Below, piece by piece: positions 11,441 through 22,672 of a stretch of 64,000 nt of DNA. Below the pieces are notes generated by a model. It made no database searches, was not told where the DNA came from, and saw nothing but the letters and a program-made list of their open reading frames with translations. Source of the DNA: Peromyscus leucopus (Eukaryota; Chordata; Mammalia; Rodentia; Cricetidae); the NCBI RefSeq assembly GCF_004664715.2, contig NC_051068.1, forward strand, positions 49,822,953 to 49,886,952. Direction: 5' to 3'. A program made the position numbers and the translations under genes. Numbering within the stretch: the stretch's first letter is position 1; each line of letters starts with the position of its first letter.

Positions 11441-12047
11441 GAAGACTAAGGAAGACAAAAATTTATGGTAGGGAAGAATTTTTTCTTTCCTTTTTTTTTC
11501 CGTTTCTTCTCTTTTTTTGAATTTTTTGAATATTTATTTTAGATGATTTGGGTCCATTGTGATGAATAAAGAACATCAGTCTGTATGACATTATGAGCAT
11601 GTCCCAAAATCAGTTAAAATTAAGGTGGACCATGAAGCAGAGAATGACACACACAAAAAAAGAGAATCTGAACTACAAACTCGAAAGGCCACTATCCCCA
11701 CCCAAGTTACCTACTTACCCAGCCAAGTATTTCTCCTAACAATTCCAAGCCAACAAAAGTAGCTTATACAGCTGGAGAAAAAGCAATAAAAATATAATCC
11801 TGTGGAAGACATTTCACATTCAAACCCCTACAGCTAGTATTATAACTTCAAATGAGTCTGTCTACATAACTTCTGTAATAGCTACAATGCCCTTTCAGAA
11901 GTGTATAAATAAAATTTTACATCTATAAAGTTACATCACAGGTACCCAAGATGAAATATTTGCCTCTTATTGCAACATATAAAATCTGTTTCTAACCAGT
12001 AGGAGCCATGCATTAATGCTCCAAATGGAATTAAAACACCTTATACA

Positions 12048-12175
12048 TCTGTCTTAGCTTGTCTTCTATTACTGTGATAAATATCACCCAAAACTACTTG
12101 TCGTGGTAAGAGTTTGTTTAATTTACAGATTATCATACAGCATCAGAGGAAATATGGGACATTTTAAGTTCATGA
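12048..12175 (+). mobile_element. URR1-like 5' fragment
   Basis: ttctattactgtgataaata followed by a caaaactact...gtttgtttaatttac block is the usual head of URR1-type elements. The rest of the element is not recognisable. The interval 11441-12047 is otherwise unassigned. Confidence 0.45.
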
Positions 12176-12314
12176 ATTCTTCTTATACATTTCTTTAGTC
12201 TGAGAATAACATGCATTAATATTAGGGAAGGACAAATTCTATCAATATAATCAACTTACTTCAAGATCTTTAGAATTCTATAAATAAAACTCTGTAATGA
12301 TATAAACTTTATAT

Positions 12315-12518
12315 CAGTGGTTCTCAATGGAATGTTCCTAATGCCATTACCTTTTGATACAGTTCCTCATGTTTGGTTACCCCAACCATAAAATTATTTC
12401 ATTTTTACTTTATAACTGTAATTTTGCTACTGTTATGAATCATAATATAAATATCTTATATGCAGAGTATCTGTATGAGACCCCTGTGGGGATGCAACCC
12501 ACGGCTTGAGAACTGCTG
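12315..12518 (+). mobile_element. hAT-type MITE with terminal inverted repeats
   Basis: 204-bp unit with inverted termini: left cagtggttctcaa, right ttgagaactgctg. The inner sequence (gttcctcatgtttggttacc, ataactgtaattttgctac, gagacccctgtgggg) is typical of old Charlie-related MITEs in rodents. Flanking 8-mers (ctttatat and atttaaaa) match only weakly as a target duplication. Non-autonomous and non-coding. Confidence 0.75.
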
Positions 12519-13203
12519 ATTTAAAATGATTTAACCTAGCACTATACACATAACTGTTCTAACATTAAAAAGCTTTATTTATTATTCATTATTTCAATAT
12601 TTAAGCATGTAAGCCACCTGATATCAAATGAATGTATATATAATTTTTTTCATCGATTCTTCTATTCTAAAGAAAAGTGACTGGCTCACTGCCCATCACT
12701 TTGAGGGGAGAACTCCTGAAACCATGGCTAGGAACCCACCAGCTGTGCCAGGCAGGGAAGCAGTTAGGCAATATTCAGTCTTCCTCTTCTACTCAAAATC
12801 CAACCTGTTTATCTATTTACTTAGATTTATTCATTTATATTTGAATTGGGAACAAAAACATTGATGTAAGGATAGAGAGAGAATTGAAGAATACTGTACA
12901 ATTGTGTAGTAGAATGAAAAAAAGATACTGCTTAAATTTGGTTTTATCATGTAAAGTTTTTGTTGATCCATCTATTTGCATTGAAAGTTTTGTTGAGTAT
13001 AGTAGTCTGCACTGGCATCTGTGGTCTCTTTCAGTCTGTAGAATATCTGTTCAGACTCTTCTGGCTTTTGGAGTCTCCCTCGAAAACTAATGTGTGATTC
13101 TAATAGGTCTGCCTTATAAGTTACTCGTTTTTTTTTTTCCCTTGCAGCTTTTATTTTCTTTCTTTGTTCTGTTCAATAAGTGTTCCAATAATTATATGAT
13201 GTG
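12519..13203. other. Unassigned sequence
   Basis: No repeat or exon recognised. Two small frames (12628-12864 and 12884-13090) lack any recognisable motif and are probably chance. Confidence 0.4.
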
Positions 13204-13541
13204 TGTGGAGGCCCACAAAGGTTTCCTAGTGAGATATGAGCTTGCTTTACTCAGCAGGGCTGCATTAGAGGATTGCTTGACCAAGTGTGTAGTTACCAGG
13301 TGATTGGAAAGGGTTTGTAATTGACTGTGCTGGGAGGAGGTCTTTTGCTCCAACCCTTGATATTTATATAAATGGCCCTTTAGAAGAGACAGAAGGAGAT
13401 GGTAGATAAGGATCCAGGCCCTCACAAGGCTATCTTGTGTTTCTATCTGTTTCTCTCCCTTCTACCCTTCTATTCTAATATCTCTTATCCCTCACTCCTC
13501 AAGAGTACCCTGTTGTAAAATGTAGGAGCTGGGCTCCCACA
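13204..13541 (+). mobile_element. Solo LTR, family D, with 6-bp target duplication
   Basis: 338-bp unit starting TGTGGAGGCCCAC and ending GGGCTCCCACA, so the ends form short inverted repeats. gatgtg flanks both sides (13198-13203 and 13542-13547), a 6-bp duplication as made by class II retroviral integrases. A TATA-like tatttatataaatgg lies near 13362, consistent with a U3 promoter. No internal region adjoins, so it is a solo LTR. Two opposing frames at 13094-13425 are not genes. Confidence 0.75.
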
Positions 13542-14034
13542 GATGTGTGAAGTATTTTTTTTTCTAGCTCAGTCTATTTGATTTTCTTTATGCTTCTTGT
13601 ACCTTGATAGTCAACTCCTCCTTTAAGTAAGGGCAATTTACATGCTATCAGGTATGCCCACTCAGTTGCCTATGGCACAAACCACAGGGTAGCTATGAAG
13701 GCTGCTCCAATCAAAATTGTAAACTTACTTAAAACATGATGAAGTATTTAATAACTATTTTCTGTAATTCAGTTGCACAGACATCAAGTATGAACTTTGT
13801 AGATAAAAATGCTTTGTCACAAAGTCAAAAGGTTGATTATGTCTGACAGCTATTTAAGGACTCATATTGGCATCAGTAAATCTGGTTAATGATGTATAAC
13901 CTGAAGGGTGGATATTAGAAAAATCTCAGTTATGCAAATTTACAAGCAGGGATCGATGATACTATCATAGTAATTTATTCTTTGAATACATTTCTAAACT
14001 TGTGATACACTTAGATAAACATGAATTAAAATCA

Positions 14035-14175
14035 AATTTTTGGATAACCAATTGGTGTACTTTTCCCTGGGGATGACTATTCCTTCAGCCTGTAATTCTT
14101 TGTCTAGAGTTGAAGACTCCTAAGCTTTCCCTTTTCTATGTTAGTGTCTCATGTCTGTTTGTATCATTGTTATAT
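14035..14175 (-). mobile_element. Old L1 3'UTR fragment (Lx-like), antisense
   Basis: The blocks ataaccaattggtgtactt, ttccctggggatgactat, and gcctgtaattctttgtctag correspond to the antisense of a known segment of old rodent L1 3'UTRs; a related copy is at 30893-31255. It passes into the TCTA array. The interval 13548-14034 before it is unassigned. Confidence 0.5.
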
Positions 14176-14184
14176 GTATCTACC

Positions 14185-14235
<51 letters not shown>

Positions 14236-14252
14236 AATCTATCTATCTATAA
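14185..14252. repeat. (TCTA)n microsatellite
   Basis: About 17 tetranucleotide units with one variant (tcaa). The translated YLSI repeats of the frame at 14110-14460 come from this array. Confidence 0.97.
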
Positions 14253-14307
14253 TAAAAAAAAGTTTCTTAAACCACAGAGGATTAACTTGAATATGAGAAA
14301 TAAATTA

Positions 14308-15452
14308 TTTTTTTCCTTTTTTTTTATTTTACAATATCATTCAGTTCTACACATCAGCCTTGTTCTCCCCCTTCTGCCCCCTCCCTTCCCCCCAGCCTAC
14401 CCCCCATTCCCACCCCCTCCAGGGCAAAGCCTCCCCCGAGGACTGAGATCAACCTGGTAGACTCAGTCCAGGCAGGTCCAGTCCCCTCCTCCCAGATTGA
14501 GCTAAGCATCCCTGCATAAGCCCCAGGTTTCAAACAGACAACTCATGCAATGAGCACAGGACCCTGGTACCACTGCCTAGATGCCTCCCAAACAGATCAA
14601 GCCAATCAACTGTCTCACCTATTCAGAGGACCTGATCCAGTTGGGGGCCCCTCAGCCTTTGGTTCATAGTTCATGTGTTTCCATTCATTTGGCTAGTTGT
14701 CCCTGTGCTTTATCCAACATTAGTTTCAACAATTCTCGCTCATATAAACCCTCCTTCTGGCTAATTGGACTCCTGGAGCTCCACCCAGGGCCTAGCTGTG
14801 GATGTCTGCATCCAGATCCCTCAGTCGTTGGATGGGGTTTCTGGCACGACTATTAGGTTGTTTGGCCATCCCATCACCAGAGTAGGTCAGTCCCGGCTGT
14901 CTCTCGACCATTGCCAGCAGTCTATTGTAGGGGTATCTTTGTGGATTTCTGTGAGCCTCTCTAGCACTTTGTTTCTTCCTTTTCTCATGTGGTCTTCATT
15001 GACCATGGTCTCCTATTCCTTGTTCTCCCTCTCTGTTCTTGATCCAGCTGGGATCTCCCATTCCCACAGGCTCTCTTTCCCTTGACCCTCACCCTTCATT
15101 ACTCCCACTCATGTTCAGGTTTTTCATGTAGATCTCAGCCATTTCTCCATCATTGGGTGATCCTCATGTCTTTCTTGGTGTCCTGTTTTCCAGGTAGCCT
15201 CCCTGGTGATGTGAGTAGCAGTCCATTCATCCTTGTTCCACATCTAGTTTCCTCCTATGAGTGAGTACATACCATGTTTGTCTTTCTGAGTCTGGGTTAC
15301 CTCATTCAGGATGATTTTTTCTAGATCCATCCATTTGCCTGCAAACCACATGATGTCATTGTTTTTCTCTGCTGAGCAATATTCCATTGGGTATATGTGC
15401 TACAATTTATTTATCCATTCTTCAGTTGAAGGGCATCTAGGTTGTGTCCAGG
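14308..15452 (-). mobile_element. L1, 5'-truncated: 3'UTR and ORF2 C-terminus, antisense
   Basis: The T-rich left edge is the poly(A) tail of a minus-strand L1. The 3'UTR extends to about 15262, where the antisense of the ORF2 end (MYSLI-type terminus) begins, and the element stops at 15452 in ORF2 C-terminal sequence. The 3'UTR is closely related to those at 18883, 26522 and 63311, marking a relatively young L1 lineage. The sense strand of the window shows a 92-codon frame at 14581-14856 shared with two sister copies. Confidence 0.85.
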
Positions 15453-15959
15453 TCAGAGGAAGAGCAGTGAAGCTCCATACCCAGGGAAGAAAAACTTTAC
15501 GTTAGTAAAGCCAAAGTGTGATCTCATAAATATGAGTTAGAAAAATATTTAAATACAAAATAATTATGGGTGTATCTCATGGCTCTGCTATTGCACACAC
15601 TGAATGATAAATGAGTGATGAAAGAGACAGACACAATATAAATGAATGCTTGCTATGTAATTACACGTGGAGAGTCTAGGTCTGGCCGGAGAATGAGATA
15701 TCAAGATGAAGTTGGTGACTCAAAGCTAATTAGATATCTGCTAGGGTTATATGCTTATTTATCAGTAATCTGTGGAAATACATCAAGGAGTGAAATATCC
15801 ACATTTTTAGAAAATCAAGAAGGGAAACGATACAGAAAATATATATTCAATATTAATCGCATAACAACTTTGCAAATGTGGACTATGTTTGTTTACAGGT
15901 ATGTCTGTGCACACATACATGTAGTGGTATTTACTCTACTCATGACCTTGGGCTACCAG
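15453..15959. other. Unassigned sequence
   Basis: Contains a 107-codon frame (15642-15965) with no recognisable domain. No repeat family identified. Confidence 0.35.
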
Positions 15960-16215
15960 GCCTGAAGGAAGTGGTCCTTCTTGATATTGTACGTGACCTC
16001 TTAAAAGGAAAGGGAGTAGGGTCATGAACCCCTTCTCCATGTGGCAAGTTTCCTGGTGTGCTAGAACTGCAAGGTGGATTCACTCCTTGTAAGATCAAAG
16101 GATAACTTCAGCTGTCTACCCAGTTCTGTATTCGTGAATGTATTTCCTCAATTTACCCTAATAAATTTCTCTAATACGGCTTACCCAGACTCCTGTGGAT
16201 TTATTGCATTACACA
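15960..16215 (+). mobile_element. Possible LTR remnant
   Basis: About 255 bp ending cctgtggatttattgcattaca, with an AATAAA at about 16160 followed by a tctctaatacggcttacc segment. A signal of this kind shortly before a CA terminus suggests the R-U5 end of an LTR. The 5' end and target duplication could not be defined, and the family is unknown. Confidence 0.35.
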
Positions 16216-16379
16216 TGTGTCATTAACTAGCTTCATATAGTTCCTCTGCTGTGTTCCGTGTCTAGGGTCAAAAAGTGCTTTTGAATCATAGTAGTATCTT
16301 ATCACTTTTGCCTTCATTAGCCACTATGAGGCTGTGATATAGTCTTCTTCAAAAGCTTCACAGACCCATTTTTTCAATA

Positions 16380-16650
16380 GTTCTCACAGCTGCTGTCTAT
16401 TGAAAACCACACAGAGTAGAACTTGCGCAAATAAATGCTTATCATCAAATGAGGTCTCTTGAAACTTTCTGTGCACAGCACCAGTGGGAAAACAGAAGGT
16501 AGCTCCTAGGATTTCCATTTTCACTTTTCGTCCCTTTTTATCTTTCCCGCTCTCTATTCGGTTGTTGAGCTCCACCTTCATGACGTTGCGTTGGCCACTG
16601 GCTCCCACTTGACACCTTAAAGTACTCTGGGACCTCTGAGTTGAAAGTTC
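16380..16650 (-). other. CpG-containing unidentified segment with 74-codon frame
   Basis: Minus-strand frame (16384-16608) rich in charged residues (blocks KVELNNRIESGKDKKGRK and KMEILGATFCFPTG). The DNA holds several CpG dinucleotides, unusual for this window. No known family was recognised and no poly(A) tail or target duplication was found. It may be a fragment of a retrocopy or a single-copy transcript, or chance. Confidence 0.25.
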
Positions 16651-17689
16651 TTTCTGTTTTATACAATCTGGCTTTATCTCAATTTACTCCGGCATTAGGT
16701 TTCACCAGGAACATGCTCAAACTTACCATTCTCCTGTCAGGGCTCCTTAGAGAGCAGCTATCTTTGCTTATGGCCACTGTCCTGAACAAGTTAAACAGAA
16801 ACTGTAACAATGTAAACACCACACTGGAGGTGGGGTTAATTGAGGGCAGAATTATGTGAAGGGAGGGTGGAAAAGAGACAAAGGAGGAAAGATAATTCAT
16901 TCCCACTAGAGTGGTATTTTAGAAGTACTAAAGTAATTTGTTCAGGCTAATGAGAAATTGTGATGGATGGAAACTTAAATCCTTGAGAAGGACGCATTCT
17001 GCACAAGGTTTTCCCTGAGGACACGAGAAGTTGACAGAGCCCTTAAATGACAAAGTTCTTCTCTCATGTCACTCACCTCAAGTGTCAGATTCATCCTTGC
17101 TGCCCTGGTTCAACCCCATGGAGAGGCAGGCTGCATACTCAACTAAATGTGTTTAGAACAAAGTATGGAGAAGTGAAAGATGCCATCTCTAGGTGCTCAC
17201 TACACACCATGAATCAAGAAGGTGCCATCAAAATTAACTGAACTGGAATGCTAAGATAAACTTATCAACATGGGATTGTGGGAATGTTCCTAAGAAATTT
17301 TGGTCAGCTGTACCAGTGCATCTAAAAGGCTAGCAAATTTTGTTGGTAGTTATTAGAGTATTGGCTTATAAGTCGTATTTCTAACCTTTTTATGAAGGCT
17401 GCCCCAGCCCCAAATCCAGGCCTTTATAACTTTGGAGCCATATTTTACACAGGTGGTTCAGATGCCCTGCATAGAGGTTTGATAAGGATTAACACCAAGC
17501 ACTCATAGGGACTCTATACCATCTTTAATAGGGCATTCTGTACAGTACCAGATGTCTTGTTGTGCCTAACACATTTATTTCTCTGATTGTCAGGTGTCAT
17601 CACTCTTCTGTATGATGATTATTTACTAAAACTCAGTAGTCCTTGTAATCCATATATTTGTTCATTGAAATTTGTACATAGGCTGCTGA
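16651..17689. other. Unassigned sequence
   Basis: No repeat ends, exons or motifs recognised. Small frames at 16641-16906 overlap on both strands and look like chance. Confidence 0.35.
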
Positions 17690-17836
17690 CAGCTTCAAAA
17701 TGGCAGAAAAACACAGGCACAAATATGCAAATGCTAACATGTTCTCAAAACAAAAGTGGCAATTGAGGTATGTTAGGAGCAAGAGACATAGTCTCCTCCA
17801 CAAAGAGCATCACCAAATCATCAGCCCCGAAAAGCA

Positions 17837-17884
<48 letters not shown>

Positions 17885-17921
17885 ATCTATCTATCTATCT
17901 ATGCACACACTTACATATATG

Positions 17922-17953
<32 letters not shown>

Positions 17954-18075
17954 TATGTATTAAAGTAACATTATATAGACTGAGAATGTTGTATTTATGT
18001 ATTTAGGAATGCAGAGACACGGGAGTGTTTGGTGGAAGTAGGAAATTATGTAATCATATTATAATCTCAAAAAAA
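17690..18075 (+). mobile_element. Old L1 3'UTR relic (Lx-like) split by TATC/AT array
   Basis: The left part has gcaagagacatagtctcctc and accaaatcatcagcccc. After the microsatellite come taaagtaacattatatagac, a ttgtatttatgtatttagga block, and a terminal ttatattataatctcaaaaa-type end, which is the usual end of old rodent L1 3'UTRs. Non-coding. Confidence 0.6.
17838..17955. repeat. (TCTA)n and (AT)n compound microsatellite
   Basis: TCTA units at about 17838-17902 followed by an (AT)n run to about 17945. It expanded inside the L1 3'UTR relic. Confidence 0.95.
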
Positions 18076-18868
18076 TTATTTTAACTGGAAACTGGTCTCA
18101 GTAGAAATCTTTTATTCTGTATTTTTACTGGCAGAAGATTCATTCTGAGTGTGCTATCATAGACTTTGGATTTACCTCACACAGGTCAAATTCCACTTTC
18201 ATTTTTAAACTTAGTTTCTACGTATCTATACCTTTCCTTTCTCTCTCATTAGAATACAAATAAGCATCTAAACAAATTATAATACTATTTAAGTCAAGGC
18301 ATTTGACTGAAACATTTACTGATTGTCTATAGGAAAATGGGAAACTGTCCTTTCTTTTTCCTAGTGTTTGAAGCAATAGAGTATCACAAGTAAGGGCTGC
18401 TTTGTTAGTCCTCCTTTCTGAAGTGATGTTTTCATTCAATATGTGGTTAAAAGACCAGAGATTTAAAGAGCTTTTATAAGAATGCAATTACTAAAATCAG
18501 ACCTAATAGAATTAGACAACCTAGAAAAATTATACTCTATTATCATTTAGAGCATTCCATGACAATGCCCTGTTTTTCAAATTACGATTCTTTTCACTTC
18601 TAGTGTCAAGTAAATTTATAATTCTCCATTTGAAAATTGCATTGTATTTGATTCCATTTTAATTACATAGCTATGAGAAACACAAAATTTATCCCAGAGA
18701 AATTACTTTTGGTATTTACTACCTTGAATTCCAAGTTCATTTCCCTTATGACTGTATTGGATCCTGAGGCCTTTTGTAAATGTGGGGCATTATCCCTCGA
18801 AGACAAAATCCTCTCTCTCTATTCTTTGTTTAACTAGTTTCCTTGTACACACATCTTTACTGTAAATT
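18076..18868. other. Unassigned sequence
   Basis: AT-rich, with no recognised repeat. The 89-codon minus frame at 18218-18487 has no recognisable motif. Confidence 0.35.
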
Positions 18869-18882
18869 CAGTACTCATTTTC

Positions 18883-19758
18883 TTCATATATATATATATA
18901 CATAATTTTACCATACTATTCAGTTCTACATAAAAGCCACAGATTCCCTTGTTCTCTCCCTTCCTGCCCCCCTCCCCTTCCCCCCAGCACACTCCCCATT
19001 CCCACCTCCTCCAGATCAAGGTCTCCCCCAAGGACTGGGATCGACCTGATAGATTCAGTCTAGGCAGGTCCAGTCCCCTCCTCCCAGATTGAGCCAAGCA
19101 TCCCTGCATAAGTCCCAGGTTTCAAACAGCTAACTCATGCAAGGAGCCCAGGATCTGGTACCACTGCCTAGATGCCTCCCAAACAGATCAAGCCAATCGA
19201 CTGTCTCACCTATTCAGAGGGCCTGATCCAGTTGGGGGCCCCTCAGCCTTTGGTTCATAGTTCATGTGTTTCCATTCATTTGGTTATTTGTCCCTGTGCT
19301 TTATCCAACCTTGGTTTCAACAATTCTCGCTCATATAAACCCTCCTCTTTCTCACTAATTAGACGCCAAGCGCTCCACCCGGGGCCTAGCCGTAGATGTC
19401 TGCATCCAGATTCCTCGGTCCTTGGATGGGGTTTATGGCACAACTATTAGGGTGTTTGAGACACGGAGAAATGGATGAGATCTACATGAACAGCCTGGAC
19501 ATGAGTGGGAGCAATGAAGGGCGAGGGTCGAGGGAAAGAGAGCGGGTGATCCTAGCTGGATCAAGAAAAGAGAGGGAGAACAAGAAATAGGAGACCATGG
19601 TAAATGAAGACCACATGAGAAAAGGAAGAAACAAAGAGCTAAAGAGGCCCACAGAAATCCACAAAGATACCCCCACAAAAGACTGCTGGCAATGGTCGAG
19701 AGACAGCCGGGACTTATCTACTCTGGTGATGGGATGGCCAAACACCCTGATAGTTGTG
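18883..19758 (-). mobile_element. L1 with 5' inversion and perfect 14-bp target duplication
   Basis: Minus-strand L1 3'UTR occupies 18883-19458, its tail now a short (TA)n run. At 19459 the sequence flips and 19459-19758 is the upstream 3'UTR in plus orientation, ending ccaaacaccctgatagttgt, the counterpart of the first bases of the minus segment. The bases cagtactcattttc flank the whole at 18869-18882 and 19759-19772, without mismatch. This is a complete target-primed insertion with twin-primed inversion. It includes only 3'UTR, so no protein was ever encoded by this copy. Confidence 0.93.
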
Positions 19759-19772
19759 CAGTACTCATTTTC

Positions 19773-20972
19773 AATGTAATTTTTGTGTTACAAATGATGA
19801 CTATGATCTTGTTGATACTGAAAGAAATCATCCATAGGCAACACTGATAAAATTATACTATACTGGAGTATCATACTCAGTTCTTTTCATTGCTTTTTTA
19901 CCCAATCCTATGGAAACATTGTAAACCCCAAGCTACCATCTTCTTTACTTTAAAGAGGACTGTGGGGACTACAAAGCATGTAATTACTTTGCCATGTTTT
20001 AGATGAGACAATAAATCTAGGTTTCAAGAAACCTACATAGTGAGGTATTTATCACTTGCATGGAGAAACATTTTACAATATGATTTTATTGCTTGATAAA
20101 ACAGTAAGTACCCCAGATTTCCCAGAATTTTCCTGTTAACATTTCTTCAGAGATAACACATGATGTTTATTTAACCTTTGAAATGACTTATAAAACTATT
20201 CATTAAAAGATGGGGAAACATACTGGAATGGATCTGTGTTGTAATAGCTTTCCCACACACTTTCAATGGCTGTATTTGTACAAAAAAATGTTACAGAGGA
20301 TTGAGACAGATAAATAAACCAATAAATAGTCTTCTATGATCAAGATTTATGGAAAGGCACATTGGATATGAATATTTTATGGTGGGCTTCTAATTTATGG
20401 GTGGAGAAAAACATGAGGCAGCAATTTTATGCACAGTTGATCATAGAGGACTATGGCATCGAAGAGTATTGTGGAGGTGGTCACATAGCAAGATCTCTTT
20501 ATCTATATGAGCTCTTATTTCTAGTTATATTTGCTGATAAAAATTTATAACATTTCTTCCTCACACTGTTTTTCATATTAGCCTGTGAAGAATGGGTCTC
20601 AGAGTGGTGACTCTTTGCTCTTTATTGTTTTATATCTTTGCCTACTATGGTAAGTGGAGGATATCTTCTGAGAAACAACTACTCTTTGTGTGAAATCATT
20701 GTTTTTGACTGAGTCAACCACTGGATTTGTTCACCTTTATCTGTATATGGTAGTAAACCCCAATTGCTAGAATGTGCTTCTAAAACACTCCCTTTCTATT
20801 CCCTTTTCTTCTTATGAAATGTCTCAAAAGTCTCAAGTAAGTTCTCACAGGAGGCACACACAGTCATAGGAGGCCCCAAGGCATAGGAAAGCTTGGGACT
20901 AGAAATTATGGACCATTTCTACAGCTGAGATAGTGAGGAGGAAGGCCATTATTTATGTTTTGTTTTCCTTAA
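19773..20972. other. Unassigned sequence
   Basis: 1.2 kb without recognised repeat, exon or signal. A 62-codon frame at 20362-20550 has no recognisable motif. Confidence 0.35.
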
Positions 20973-20987
20973 AAATGGTGCAGTCCA

Positions 20988-21154
20988 GCTGGGCGTTGGT
21001 GGTGCACGCCTTTAATCCCAGCACTCGGGAGGCAGAGCCAGGCGGATCTCTGTGAGTTCGAGGCCAGCCTGGGCTACCAATTGAGCTCCAGGAAAGGCGC
21101 AAAGCTACAAAGAGAAACCCTGTCTCGAAAAACCAAAAAACCAAAAAAAAAAAG
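20988..21154 (+). mobile_element. B1 SINE with perfect 15-bp target duplication
   Basis: Full 7SL-derived B1: gctgggcgttggtggtgcac head, cctttaatcccagcactcgg, the gagttcgaggccagcctggg box, and gagaaaccctgtctcgaaaa before an A-rich tail. The variant ccaggaaaggcgcaaagcta is the form common in cricetid rodents. aaatggtgcagtcca flanks it at 20973-20987 and 21155-21169. It retains CpGs, so it is young. Confidence 0.95.
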
Positions 21155-21189
21155 AAATGGTGCAGTCCATGCTATATCAGCCTATCTGA

Positions 21190-21573
21190 TGGGGGAATGT
21201 CTTTCTGTGTGCTGTGAAAATATGTTGCTCTGATTGGTTGATAAATAAAGCTGTTTGGCCAATGGTGAGGCAGAATAGGGTTAGGCAGGACATTCTAACT
21301 AGAGAGGAAGAAGGAGAAAGGCAGAACAGGGGAGAGGCTGCCAGCTACTGCCATGAGAACCAAGATGTAAAGATACCAGTGAGCCATATGGCAAAGCATG
21401 GATTTTTAGAAATGGGTTAATTTAAGATGTAAGATCTAGCTAGCGAGAAGCCTGAGCCCAAAGACATACAGTTCATAATTAATATAAGCCTCTGTGTGTT
21501 CATTTGTGTCTAAGTGGCTATGGGATCGTGAGGTGACAGATATCGGATGGGCACAGAAAAAGTTTCAGCTAAA
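21190..21573 (+). mobile_element. LTR, B-like older subfamily
   Basis: Starts tgggggaatgtctttctg, then ttgctctgattggttgataa with an AATAAA-like motif, a ggcaggacattctaactaga block, a gccatatggcaaagc block, gggttaatttaagatgtaag and aatataagcctctgtgtg, ending near cagctaaa. The arrangement parallels the LTRs at 25984 and 27310 but is diverged. No 6-bp duplication was recognised and no internal region adjoins. Confidence 0.65.
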
Positions 21574-22235
21574 TCTATCTAGTCTTTGTTTGTGTACATG
21601 ATTGGAATATACAAGATATCCCATGCTTACAAAATTGAGAAGTACGTTAATGAAAGATATCAGTGAGAAATACGTTCTGCAATACCTGCTTAGTGCTTCC
21701 ATCCTCTTTAATATCCTCAGGCCATCATGCTCACAATCTAAGGCTTCTCTTATAAGTTAATACACACCTTTGGTATTGCCCATGATATTCATTTCCTTCT
21801 GCATTTTACAAGAATCTCTGATTATGATTCCCCTTTCAACTACTCACTTTCTTTTCCTTTACCTTAATTATTGATGAAGCTGAAATATTTTCCTTGCCAT
21901 CTCTTGGGTCATTCCTCTCATCCAAGACTAGACTAAAATGTTTTTGCTTTTTAATACAGAGGTGATTACAAGTTCAAGATGGTCTAGATAGCTTTGTCCA
22001 TTCTTACATGTAAAATACCTAAGAAACGCGCGCGCGCATACACACACGTTCATACATACATACAACATTTTTAATTGCATCATTTTGTAATACAAGAAAA
22101 ACATAACTTAAATATAAGTTTCATAATGAAAGTGTAAAGAAAGCAAGATCTAGCCCACTTTCAAGAAGGATGCTAAGAGAACAGTTTGAAAGCAACCTGG
22201 GGTAAAGAATAATATAGATAGAATAAAATAAAAAG
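21574..22235. other. Unassigned sequence with small CG/CA patch
   Basis: No repeat ends recognised. A gcgcgcgcatacacacacg patch lies near 22026. Confidence 0.35.
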
Positions 22236-22241
22236 AGAGGG

Positions 22242-22661
22242 TGTCGATGTAACCAACCATCTTATTAAATAAGAAACACAGAAACAATGTAAAAGAGAAA
22301 GCCGAGAGGTCAGAGCTCCGAGCTAAAATCTCACCCTTCCTCCTGCTGTCCCAGCTTCTCGAAAGAGACCTACTTCCTGTCTGTTCTTTTTCTTATAGTA
22401 TGTTGTTCTGCCTTCTCATTGGTTGTAAACCCAAACACATGACTGCCTCGTCACTGTCTGAATGTACAGCCCCCTAGGTCTTAAAGGCATATGTCTCCAA
22501 TGCTGGCTATATCCCTGAACACACAGATATCTATGGGATTAAAGGCGTGTGTCACCACCAACACACTCTGTCTATGGCTCTAATAGCTCTGACCCCCGGA
22601 CAACTTTATTTATTAACATACAATCAAAATAATATTTCAGTACAATTAGATTACCACCACA
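22242..22661 (-). mobile_element. LTR-A, antisense, left end of composite
   Basis: 420 bp; on the minus strand it begins TGTGGTGGTAATCTAATTG and ends GGTTGGTTACATCGACA. It is the same family as the solo LTR at 51306-51724. It includes a short B1-like piece (minus strand, about 22533-22562: gcctttaatccca). The polypurine tract lies directly upstream on the minus strand, so this is a 3' LTR of a minus-strand element. Confidence 0.88.
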
Positions 22662-22672
22662 TTTCCCCTTTT
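22662..22672 (-). promoter_or_regulatory. Polypurine tract of LTR-A element
   Basis: On the minus strand aaaaggggaaa ends directly at the TG of LTR-A. This is the standard position of the plus-strand DNA primer of retroviruses. The identical tract precedes the related LTR at 62530-63032. Confidence 0.8.

Noticed and set aside
14110..14460. Membrane-like YLSI-repeat frame (also 17700-18006 and 60825-61061)
   Set aside because: Translation of TCTA/GATA arrays continuing into L1 or flanking sequence.
20585..20680. Possible signal-peptide exon (atgggtctcagagtggtgac frame) before a gtaagt
   Set aside because: Splice-like gtaagt follows a short frame, but no further exon, acceptor or homology supports a gene.
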